In this document: piece after piece, positions 32,109 to 40,389 of the stretch
Position numbering within the stretch: the first letter of the stretch is position 1
How the letters are laid out: every line of letters starts with the position of its first letter
Assembly (NCBI GenBank): GCA_039545355.1
Contig: BCJJ01000013.1
Location: forward strand, 124,001-188,000
Direction: 5' to 3'
Length of the DNA stretch: 64,000 bases
Source: Trichosporon coremiiforme
Taxonomy: Eukaryota; Basidiomycota; Tremellomycetes; Trichosporonales; Trichosporonaceae
Notes under the pieces: generated by a model
What the model was told of the DNA's origin: nothing
Databases searched by the model: none
The model's input: only the letters and a program-made list of their open reading frames with translations
Translations under genes and position numbers: made by a program

Positions 32109-32561
32109 ATGGCCCAAATGGCACTTGACTACTTCGTCCCTCCTGGTGAGCACACCCGCTGGCTCCCATTTACGCCAGAGCGCTCCCGTTTCTCCCAGCT
32201 GTTCCGGAAACGGCCAGAGGCACTTTTGCGCGACCTCGTCTCCGAGGGGTTCCGGTACGACGACTGCGTCACTGCCGCGCGCCTCTACTCCTCAAAAGAG
32301 GCAGCAGTCATATACCTCGAGCAACTGGCGCAGCACCGGGAACACGAGAAACTCGTCCTGTTCCTCCGTCGCCGGGGATTCTACAGACCACACTGCGAGA
32401 AGGCACTTAAACTCTGGCCGGACGTCATGGACGCACTGCGGTACCTCCAGCACCAGCAGCATGAGAGGAAGGAGGGGTGCGTGTTTTGTGATGATCCTGC
32501 GAAACTGAACGCTCTGTCCAGAGAGGAGCAAAGCGAGGGCGTTAAGCTCAAGCTCGACTAA
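32109..32561 (+). CDS. UBA-like repeat / CxxC protein, family member C (139 aa)
   Basis: Exons 32109-32145 (37 nt) and 32179-32561; the 33-nt intron (GTGAGC donor, CGCCAG acceptor) is again phase 1, just before ERSRFSQLFRK. This is the smallest member and shows the minimal domain: unit 1 LVSEGFRYDDCVTAARLY-SSKEAAVIYL (about 32-59), unit 2 LRRRGFYRPHCEKALKLW (about 75-92), then a His/Gln-rich helix and GCVFC (Cys 113 and 116). The tail is short and charged. That the core ends soon after CxxC in this member suggests the two units plus CxxC are the functional module and the long tails of the other two are additions. No known family recognised; zinc binding would need more ligands than the one CxxC. 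Confidence 0.78.
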   Translation: MAQMALDYFVPPGEHTRWLPFTPERSRFSQLFRKRPEALLRDLVSEGFRYDDCVTAARLYSSKEAAVIYLEQLAQHREHEKLVLFLRRRGFYRPHCEKALKLWPDVMDALRYLQHQQHERKEGCVFCDDPAKLNALSREEQSEGVKLKLD

Positions 32562-33252
32562 GAGCTAGCACTCTCTCGCTTAGTGATGTACCTGAGTTGT
32601 ATGAGGCGGTGTAGGAGTACGATGGTTGTATATAGATACTGTAGTGCTGCGATGAAGACGCGGAACGGAGGACACTGGCTTAGACAACGCTGAAGACGCT
32701 CGCAGTCGCCTCCCGGTTTGGCACCTCAATAGCGTGAAGCCTCTGCTGGCAAGAGGAGTTGGTGTCCTCCTAAAGAAGCAGCACTCACACCTGCCAGATC
32801 CCCAAATCTCCGATAAGAAGCCAAACCGTCGCACGGGCCGATCTGACGCACAAACAAACACACACGGGCGATGTGTTTCGGGCGCAACGAAAGTGAGGCG
32901 ATAAGATAAGCGCACCCGTCCGCAGCGAACAGATAACCCAATTCGAAGCTCGTATAGTGTAGGTGGTTATCACCGTTCGTTGTGGTTCTCTGATCCCCTC
33001 CCGAGCTGACCGCTGTTCGACTCAGCGTGCGAGCACGAATACCCTTTTGCCCGAGACCCCAGCCCTCCTTTTGCACGCACAAACCTCCTTTTTGCCAGTG
33101 GAGTAAGCAGATGACGTCCTTGGCGGAGAAACGGAAGCAAAATTTTGTCGGAGGATCTGCAACCTCGCTCCCTCCTTCCGTCCTCCGTAGACGCTCCAGA
33201 CATCCCCGGGAAGCGGCCGGACGCTGTAAGACGTAAAAGGGGGCCAAAAGAG
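32562..33252. other. Gene-free stretch
   Basis: A 183-codon minus frame enters the tRNA-Lys gene at its start and is rejected. Nothing else seen. Confidence 0.45.
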
Positions 33253-33344
33253 AGCCTCGTATGGGGCTCGAACCCATGACTGTGTGATCAATCGGCTTCT
33301 TGCTGCGTAAGAGTCACACTATCTACCGACTGATATAACGAGGC
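33253..33344 (-). tRNA. tRNA-Lys(CTT) with intron
   Basis: Acceptor GCCTCGT/ACGAGGC, anticodon stem TGTGA/TCACA, anticodon CTT, T arm with GTTCGAGC, discriminator T, then TTTT. The intron is about 19 nt. Confidence 0.93.
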
Positions 33345-33806
33345 GTTGCGAAGCGCTTCTGACAGTGGGCGAGGCGGCTGGACCTTGAGCTGGGGCTGGG
33401 AAAGCCGTTCGTTCCGATTAGGTGCTCTTCAGGTTGACCATAAAACAATTTTGATGACGAACATACCAGTGATCGCCTTGAGAGTGACGGTGACGGTTGG
33501 TCCTGATATCTAGGCAGTCAATCCTCACGGCCCTTTGACGGGCCACGGCATGAAGCGTTATGGACTTCTTGGGCTGCATGCTTACCCCCTAAAGCGGAAG
33601 ATAGACAGCTTGAGTCGAGAGAGCACGGCCATTGACGTTCGCGGACTGTGAGCCCGGCACTAGCGGGATGAAAAATGCCAGTTACGCCCGGAAGTGCCAC
33701 ATCCGCGATTGCTGACCATATCCACTCTCCTTACGACCTTTTCTCATTCCACGCACTCTCCCGATGACTTCTAAACAGGCACAGCACCTCTCAGAGAGGT
33801 GCAAAA
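33345..33806. other. Gene-free stretch between tRNA-Lys and tRNA-Arg
   Basis: Nothing recognised. Confidence 0.4.
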
Positions 33807-33910
33807 AGGTCACGACGGGGATCGAACCCGCAATCTCCTGATTCACGCGTGCTTGAGAAGATCTCAAAGCAGAGTCGTAGTCAGACGCCTTGCCATTGGG
33901 CCACGCGACC
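33807..33910 (-). tRNA. tRNA-Arg(ACG) with intron
   Basis: Acceptor GGTCGCG/CGTGACC, D arm GTGGCCCAATGGC as in fungal tRNA-Arg, anticodon stem TCTGA/TCAGG, anticodon ACG, T arm GCGGG-TTCGATC-CCCGT, T5 terminator. The intron is about 32 nt. Confidence 0.92.
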
Positions 33911-34141
33911 GATGGTAAGTGAGGGTTCAGGGGGGAGAGGGCGGCGTCGGCGCGGGTGCGAGAGTGGCTGTGGGGCCGTTTGCATGCCTCAGACCTGCAG
34001 TTCTGCTCCGGAAGTCAGGTATGGGCTGCATCAGAGTTGTGCTCTGAGATGATGGGAAGTGCATCATGTCGCGCCCTCACATAGGGCTGTCATGCCCGTG
34101 CCCACGGCTCGGACGGCCTGGCTCCGGCCGCCGAGCCCTCA

Positions 34142-35017
34142 TTATCTCCCCATATCTGTCCTGTCGCCAGACTCGGCGACGTCGGCAGTCCCAGCTTGCC
34201 CCTTCCTGGTATCATTCGTCCCCGAACCTGACGCGGGCGGAGTCTCGAGCTGCGGTCCAGACTGCCCCTCTTCCGTGTCTGCCCTCTGCGCATAGTAATC
34301 CTCGTACACGTAGTCCGGGGGCAGAATGCTCACGTCCCAGAACACGTAACCTCCCGTACCACTCCTCCGTCCGAGCGATCGGTGCAATCGCCCATCGGCG
34401 CGCGCCCTCAGCCCCATAAGACCGGTAAGGGAGACAATGCCAGTGTGTGTCTGGGGAAAACATACGGGATGGTCGAGCTGGTTGGCCAAGGTCTCCGGCA
34501 TTCTGCAAAAGTGCACGTCGTACCCGTCCTGATGTGATTCGCTGAAACATTCGTCGACACACTGGATCTCGCGTGTGCTGCCGTCAGACTGCTTGAGGGG
34601 GCAGGTCGCGTCCCCGCGGGCGTTCTGGTAGACGTGCCCGTCGTCTGGGCGTCAGCTCGTTCTCTCCTTTCTCCACGTTCCCGCTCTTCACTTCATAGAG
34701 AGCACAGAGAGAGAAGGAGAGGACAAGGGGATCACAGCTTACACGCCTCGTAGTACTCCGCCGCGTTCTCGTTCTTGTACCTGAACCTCCATCTGGAAAT
34801 TCATATCTCCACGATTTGTTCTGTTCACTACTGTCAGCGACGCTAGATGAGGGGGTGTACTTGAAGGTACGCTTGCCCCGGTGCTCGTTGTCGCACTAGA
34901 AGCGCTCGAAGCGTTTCCCCTATTGTTAGCGGAGAAGTAAGGCAAGCTTACGTTCGCGTTCACGCCGCGCTCGACCATGCGCTCCTTCAGACGATTGAAT
35001 GTTACGCTGAAGCTCAT
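34142..35017 (-). CDS. Hypothetical protein, four exons with two micro-exons
   Basis: Exons 35017-34952 (66 nt), 34895-34861 (35 nt), 34792-34743 (50 nt) and 34644-34142 (503 nt) sum to 654 nt, 217 residues. Introns of 56, 68 and 98 nt have GTAAGC, GTACAC and GTAAGC donors and AG acceptors; this is the only chain I found that keeps a frame through all four. The spliced middle reads CDNEHRGKRTFKWRFRYK, then YYEAYDGHVYQ, both broken by stops in the genomic frame. The last exon has several Cys (TCPLK, QCVDECF, HFC, VCFP), then GLMGLRARADGRLHRSLGRR and an acidic, Ser/Thr-rich tail. There is no signal peptide. Family not recognised; lineage-specific in appearance. Confidence 0.6.
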
Positions 35018-35233
35018 TCTTGTGCTTGCAAGAGGTCGAAAAGAGAAGAAAGGAGAAGGTAGAACGTCCCTGCGGGGGTTGAGTCGGCTTTCACCAAGAC
35101 GCCTCACAGCGCCACCAGAACTCCCTTGTGCACAAGCAAGTTGTAGACGCCACGCCAGAGAGCGTCCTCTTGCCCTCCCCTATCCCCTCCGCCTCCTTGG
35201 GACGCTCCAGAGACCTCGGAGTCCACAAAAAGA

Positions 35234-35333
35234 GGCACCAACTGGGATTTGAACCCAGGACCACTTCCATTGGATGTTTCATCCGGATCGTAAGAACCCG
35301 AAGGAAGTATGATAGCGACTACACCATTGATGC
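35234..35333 (-). tRNA. tRNA-Pro(CGG) with intron
   Basis: Acceptor GCATCAA/TTGGTGC with discriminator C (usual for eukaryotic tRNA-Pro), anticodon stem CTTCC/GGAAG, anticodon CGG, T arm CTGGG-TTCAAAT-CCCAG, T5 terminator. The intron is about 28 nt. Confidence 0.92.
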
Positions 35334-35740
35334 CAAGCGTGTTGTGCATCGTATTCTCCTGGCAGAGTCGTGTGGGGAGCGACAGGATGGATGGATTCGG
35401 ACGGATGGGGAGAACGAAGAGTTGGGTAGTCGTTGGAGGTGTTGCGCGGATCAGGTACAGGTGTAAGGAGTGCGCCCCTCTTTTCGAGTGCGAGGGATGT
35501 CTGATCGTCGTCGAGGGCGCAGCGGATCTTCACTTTGGGACACTGGGGCGCTGACGGGGGCGCAAATCCTCGGGTGGCATGCGTGAACCGTGCTATGACC
35601 GGTTGGACGAAGACACGACCTACTTTGCACCGACGGCAGCTTCAAAACGTCAAAGCAGCGAGATTAACTAGCTCATGGACTAGCTGGGCATCCTCGTCGC
35701 TGGTCAAAAGCGGTCGCATTCCGGAGTCAACGCAAAGACG

Positions 35741-35767
35741 CGTCAGACACGTCAGACACGTCAGAAC
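35741..35767 (+). repeat. Three tandem 9-bp units CGTCAGACA
   Basis: Units at 35741, 35750 and 35759 (the last ends AAC). Each contains CGTCA, the half-site of CREB/ATF-type bZIP proteins; a role is only possible. Confidence 0.6.
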
Positions 35768-36148
35768 GTTACGATCAGAAGCAGCTGCCAGTTTCGCGCA
35801 GAGGACGGATGCAACTTTCCAAGATGGCAGGAACGATCGTCGCTTATCAGTTGCACCACTTGAACGAAGCCCACCACGATCACATCGTTCACGCCGAGCG
35901 CGGAGGTTCCCGCAGTCCCAATGTTGTTAGCGGGGTACGTCCCGCGGCCGCCAATGACAAGTGGTCCTATTGCGGAGACCCCGATGGTGGACGCAGTGAA
36001 CGCCGAGCGGCCTCGGTCCAGCCGCACTCCAGAGCCACGTTACGCAAGACCCAAATACCCACATGATCTCAGGAACGACCGAGACAGGGCAGAATCGGCG
36101 CCAGAATCCGCGTCCTAATGCAAGCTCCGTGGATGGAGAATTCTGTAC

Positions 36149-36184
36149 GGTGGGTGGTTAAAGTTCGGCTATTAACCGCCCACC
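36149..36184. promoter_or_regulatory. 13-bp inverted repeat (hairpin) upstream of isovaleryl-CoA dehydrogenase
   Basis: GGTGGGTGGTTAA (36149-36161) faces TTAACCGCCCACC (36172-36184) across 10 nt, with one G-T pair. It lies about 205 bp before the ATG. It could be a dimeric activator site. Confidence 0.5.
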
Positions 36185-36390
36185 ACCCAGGTCGGCACTG
36201 GTCGGCAACGCGAACCTCGGACCGGATCTTGGCCCCGTGGTCTCTAGTCGTGCGCCCTGCCCCCTTGTGACCTCACATGCCTGGAGCTCAGCAGAACCTC
36301 AATTCCAGCAGTGCATAATAGCCTTCCTTCGACCTTTTGAAACTTCTCGCCTTTGGTCATTGCATTGTCAACACTTCACCACTCATCGAC

Positions 36391-37759
36391 ATGCTCCGCA
36401 TCGCCGCCTTCCGTGTCGCCGCGCGCGCCCCGCGGACCACGCTTCGAAGCGTCCGCACCTTCACCGGCTACAATGGGCCCGTCGCCGGTCTGACGCCGCA
36501 GCAGGAGGAGGTGAGTCCACCTTTGTGTCGTGTGGTCGACATCGGCGAGCAGTGCATTCGCCGCTACGCACGCAGCTATCTGGCTCCGATCATAAGCTGA
36601 CACCCAGTTCCGCGACGCGGTCCACGCCTTTGCGCAGAAGGAGATCGCCCCCCGTGCGGCCGAGATCGACAAGACGAACGAGATGCCCGAGGACATTTTC
36701 CCCAAGTTTGGCGAGATGGGTCTGCTCGGCGTGACGGTGCCGGAGAAGTGGGGCGGCCTTGGACTAGGCTACCTCGAGCACACGATTGCGATGGAGGAGA
36801 TTTCGCGCGCGTCGGCGTCCATCGGCCTCAGCTACGGCGCGCACTCGAACCTGATGGTGAACCAGCTCGTGCGCAATGGCAACGAGGCCCAGATCGAGAA
36901 GTACCTCCCCAAGCTCCTGACTGGCGAGCACATTGGCAGTCTGGCCATGTCTGAGCCCAACGCCGGCTCCGACGTTGTCTCAATGAAGACGCGCGCGGAT
37001 CCGCAGGCCGACGGCAGCTACCTGCTCAACGGAAGCAAGTGCTGGATCACCAACTCGCCGCATGCGTCGACGTTCCTGATCTACGCGAAGAGCGACACAA
37101 ACGTCGCCCCGAGCAAGGGCATCACGGCCTTCCTGGTGCAGCGCGACTGGGAGGGCTTCAGCGTCGGCGAGAAGCTTGACAAGTTCGGCATGCGCGGCTC
37201 GCCGACGGCCGAGCTCTTCTTCGACAACGTCCGCATCCCCGCCGAGAACGTCCTCCGCGGCCCTGGCACGGGTGCCGCCGTCCTGATGTCGGGGCTGGAC
37301 TATGAGCGCCTTGTCCTGTCCGGCGGCCCCCTCGGTATCATGCAGGCCGCGCTCGACATGACGCTCGAGTACACGCACGACCGGCAGCAGTTTGGCCGCC
37401 CCATCGCCGAGTTTGAGCTGATGCAGGGCAAGATTGCCGACATGTACACCAAGCTCTCCGCTTCTCGTGCCTATGTCTACGCGGTGGCGCGCGCCGCCGA
37501 CGCGGGCAAGGTGTCCCGCGAGGACTGTGCCGGCGCCATCCTCTACGCGTCCGACCGTGCCGTCGAAGTCGCCATAGACGCGCAGCAGTGCTTCGGAGGA
37601 AACGGATACATCAACGAGTACGAGGTCGGCCGCCTCCTCCGCGACTCGAGGCTCTACACTGTCGGTGCCGGCACGCAGGAGATTCGCCGCATGCTCATCG
37701 GTCGCATGTTCAATGAGGCGTTCAAGAAGGGCCTCGACCGTCTTCCCGGTTCCGCTTAG
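36391..37759 (+). CDS. IVD: Isovaleryl-CoA dehydrogenase, mitochondrial
   Basis: Exons 36391-36510 and 36608-37759 (423 residues) with a 97-nt intron. FAD enzyme of leucine breakdown that oxidises isovaleryl-CoA to 3-methylcrotonyl-CoA and passes electrons to ETF. The Arg-rich, acid-free first about 25 residues look like a mitochondrial targeting peptide. Acyl-CoA dehydrogenase signatures: [11 protein letters not shown] and KCWITNS in the middle domain; [19 protein letters not shown] and GAGTQEIRR in the C-terminal helical domain. [15 protein letters not shown] places a Glu at about 273 where isovaleryl-CoA dehydrogenases carry the catalytic base, and [16 protein letters not shown] is also typical of this subfamily. 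It is convergent with the eEF1B-gamma gene, 287 bp apart with no feature between. Confidence 0.95.
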
Positions 37760-38046
37760 GCACTCATTCAGATATCACGACGAGGACGTAGCAGCACGCA
37801 GTAAAATATAGAATGTAACACATTATGCGCACTGCGGGCACTCGAGCTCTCTTCACCTCTCACCTCGACCTGGAAGCTCCGCTCCCGATTACCGCACTGT
37901 TCTCTGCGCCTGGTCATTACTGGCTCTGCTCGCTGCGCTGCACACTATTACACCACAGTGCATGCTAATATATACGACACACTGAGCTAAGATTAGGACC
38001 TAAATATCCCGTGACTCCTGTCTGTCTACAACGTGCGCTGAACTTC

Positions 38047-39750
38047 TTACTTGAAGTTCTTGCCGTCGGCCCACTCCTTGTCGCCGACCTTGAGGTCCCA
38101 GGCCATGGCGCCCTCGAAGAACTCCTTGTCCTCGGGCTTGTCGAGGTCAAGGCGGGTGAACTTGTACGACTCCCAGTCGGGGGCGACCGAGACGACGGGG
38201 TCGGCGTCCTGGCCACGGAGGACGAGGGCACCGCTAATGATGGAGTCGTTGGTCTTACCAAGGACACCGACAGAGGCGAAGAGGTACTTGCGCGAAGCCT
38301 CCCAGCGGGCAAAGAGACCACCGATCTGGTTGGCAGACATGAAGGTCATGGTGAGGTCCTCGTTGTAGAGGAAGTCGATGCGCCAGACGGAGAAGCCCTC
38401 CTTGTCGAAGTTGTTGTAGAACCACTCGAGCGAGCCACCGGCACCGCGGGTGTCGAGGTTCGAGTACTGGCGCTTGAACTCCTCAAGGTTGAACGCCGAC
38501 TTGGGGAGGGCGTCAAGGGGGTTCTTGGCCTTGGGCTCGGCAGGAACGTCAGGGGGAGGGGCAAGGTCCTCCTCGGCCTCCTTCTTGGCCTTGGGGGCCT
38601 TCTCGGCCTTGGGCTTCTCAGCCTTGGGGGCCTTCTCCTTCTTCTCCTCCTTCTTCTTGGACTGGCCCTTGAAGACGGCGGGCTCCTGGAGGAGCTCGAC
38701 CTTGGGCTCGGCAAAGACGTCGGCGATCTTGGGGTGGTTGATGATGGTGTTGAAGTAACGGACAACGTTGGGGACCTTGGCGCGGATGGTGGCGTCAACG
38801 GAGGTGGAGAAGACGAAGAGGAGGGCCGAGGCGAGGAAGATGTCGGCAATGGTGAGGCGCTCGCCGACGATGAAGGTCTTGCGGAGGAGCTCGGCGTTGA
38901 GGACCTCGAGGCGCTGAGTGACGGCGGCGATGATGGCGTCAAAAGCGGGCTTCGAGTAGGGGATGCGGCCGATGAGCATGTAGAAGGCAGGCGCCGACTT
39001 CACGAAGAGCTCCTGGTCGGCGAAGTACTGCCACTGACGGACGTCGGCGAGCTTCTTGGCGTCGGTGGGGACGATGCCAGACTCGGGGTTCAGGCCACCG
39101 ACTGTATGCTGTTAGCAACGAGCCTTCTCATTTCAACGAGAGATGCGAGAAGAGGGAAGGATCAGAGATACGCGGTACCACCCGCAAAGTTCTGTCGACA
39201 TGTATATGTTAAGACAGGGATAACTGAAAATAAAGTCTCATCATGAAAAGGAAAGAAAGTTTGTGACTGGAGGCAGGGGCGAAGAGGGAGCTTTGCGCCC
39301 TCGCACCCCTTGCCAGCACGTTCCCTCTCCTCTCGCTTGGGTCTCTCGAAAGTTGCAAACTCACGGTAGTCAGCGATGGCACCGGACTCCTGGAGCTTGA
39401 AGCCGTCCTTGCCCTCGAAGGCGGGGAGGTAGCCGAGGGGGAACTTCTTGAGGAACTCCTCGGTCTTCCACGAGCCGTCCATGACGCAGGGGACGACCTC
39501 GACCTCGACGCCGGCCGCCTTAGCGGTGGCGTAGGCACGACGGAAACGGGGGTTGCCTGATTGTCAGTTGTCGCTCTTGTATGCGTGCGTTCCACGACAT
39601 CCGAAGGATCGGGCGGCTCGGCCCCGGAAATTCTGTGTGGGCTACAATTTCTGCCGTCCTTTACAGCCCGCCGAGCCGCTAAATCTCCAGTCGCGAAACA
39701 AGCAGGGACAACGCACCAGCGGCACCGTAAAGCTTTCCAACAGGAGCCAT
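38047..39750 (-). CDS. EEF1G: Translation elongation factor eEF1B gamma subunit
   Basis: Exons 39750-39717, 39556-39365 and 39101-38047 give 426 residues. It is part of the eEF1B guanine-exchange complex that recharges eEF1A. Domains: GST-like N and C domains (about 1-215; NPRFRRAYATAKAAGVEVE, then ERLTIADIFLASALLF), a Lys/Ala/Pro/Glu-rich linker (about 220-270), and the conserved eEF1G C-terminal domain (SAFNLEEFKRQYSN, YNNFDKEGFSVWRIDFLYN, WADGKNFK at the end). Intron 2 (39102-39364) is long for this genome. It contains an in-between segment, NFAGGTA, flanked by AG and GT, so a micro-exon is possible, but direct joining keeps the frame and gives IADYLGGLNPESG. Intron 1 (39557-39716) carries a perfect 10-bp inverted repeat. 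Codon use is highly biased, as expected of an abundant protein. Confidence 0.95.
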
Positions 39751-40389
39751 TCTGGGGGTTAGCGCAGGTCTTGGAAGCAAACGCACACGCCCAAACTCAC
39801 TTTAAAGGATGATGTTAGAGTGCAAGCTGGAAGGCGGCTCAAGTTTTCTGCAAGCCCTGCAGCGCAACCCGCCGTGCCCTGAAACCACGTTCCTGCTGCC
39901 GCTGCGGCGTTTCCGAGTGTGGCGCCGGATTTCGCCGGTGACTTATGGGCAAGACGCAACTGATTTCACTTGCGCAACACGATGCGTACATTGCGTGCAT
40001 GCAGAAATGTCGACTCGCAATCTTATCAGTTCCAACCGCGCGACGGCGATCTACGGATCTGGACGGTGAACTTGCGGACCCCGGACCCGTGACATCCCAT
40101 CATCACTCCCCAGATCTCGAAGAAGCAGCCCGGAATTTGGCAACGCCCTCAGGCTGTCTTCGCGAAGCAGCAGGTCATTAAGGTCACTAACCTCCGACCT
40201 GCTCAGTACGTGACATACTCAACTGTCTCTGCCGCAAGCCTTGATGGAGCGACACAGGCCCTCAATCATCTTCCTCGTCTCCGTGATAATCTCTTCGGCA
40301 TCTTCGAACTTCACTCCTCATATGCTCACTCTCAAACTGGCAATCTAATAAGCTAACTTGCATATAGTACACATCAAGCTATGGTACAT
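39751..40389. other. Gene-free stretch between eEF1B-gamma promoter and NBS1 3' end
   Basis: Only short unsupported frames; nothing recognised. Confidence 0.4.

Larger units (their letters stand above)
35334..36390. other. 1-kb stretch upstream of the acyl-CoA dehydrogenase gene
   Basis: No supported gene. It contains a 9-bp triplicate and an inverted repeat, listed separately. A minus frame at 36027-35761 with a Gly/Ile/Val-rich run is not convincing. Confidence 0.4.

Noticed and set aside
32726..33277. Minus-strand 183-codon frame starting MGSSPIRG
   Set aside because: The start lies inside the tRNA-Lys(CTT) gene; such starts are a common false call from tRNA T arms.
39166..39189. Possible micro-exon in eEF1B-gamma intron 2
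   Set aside because: Flanked by AG and GT, but including it breaks the frame into the next exon, while direct joining keeps it.
38011..39246. Plus-strand 411-codon Leu/Gly/Glu-rich frame
   Set aside because: Complement of the eEF1B-gamma last exon; the Leu runs mirror its Lys/Glu-rich linker.
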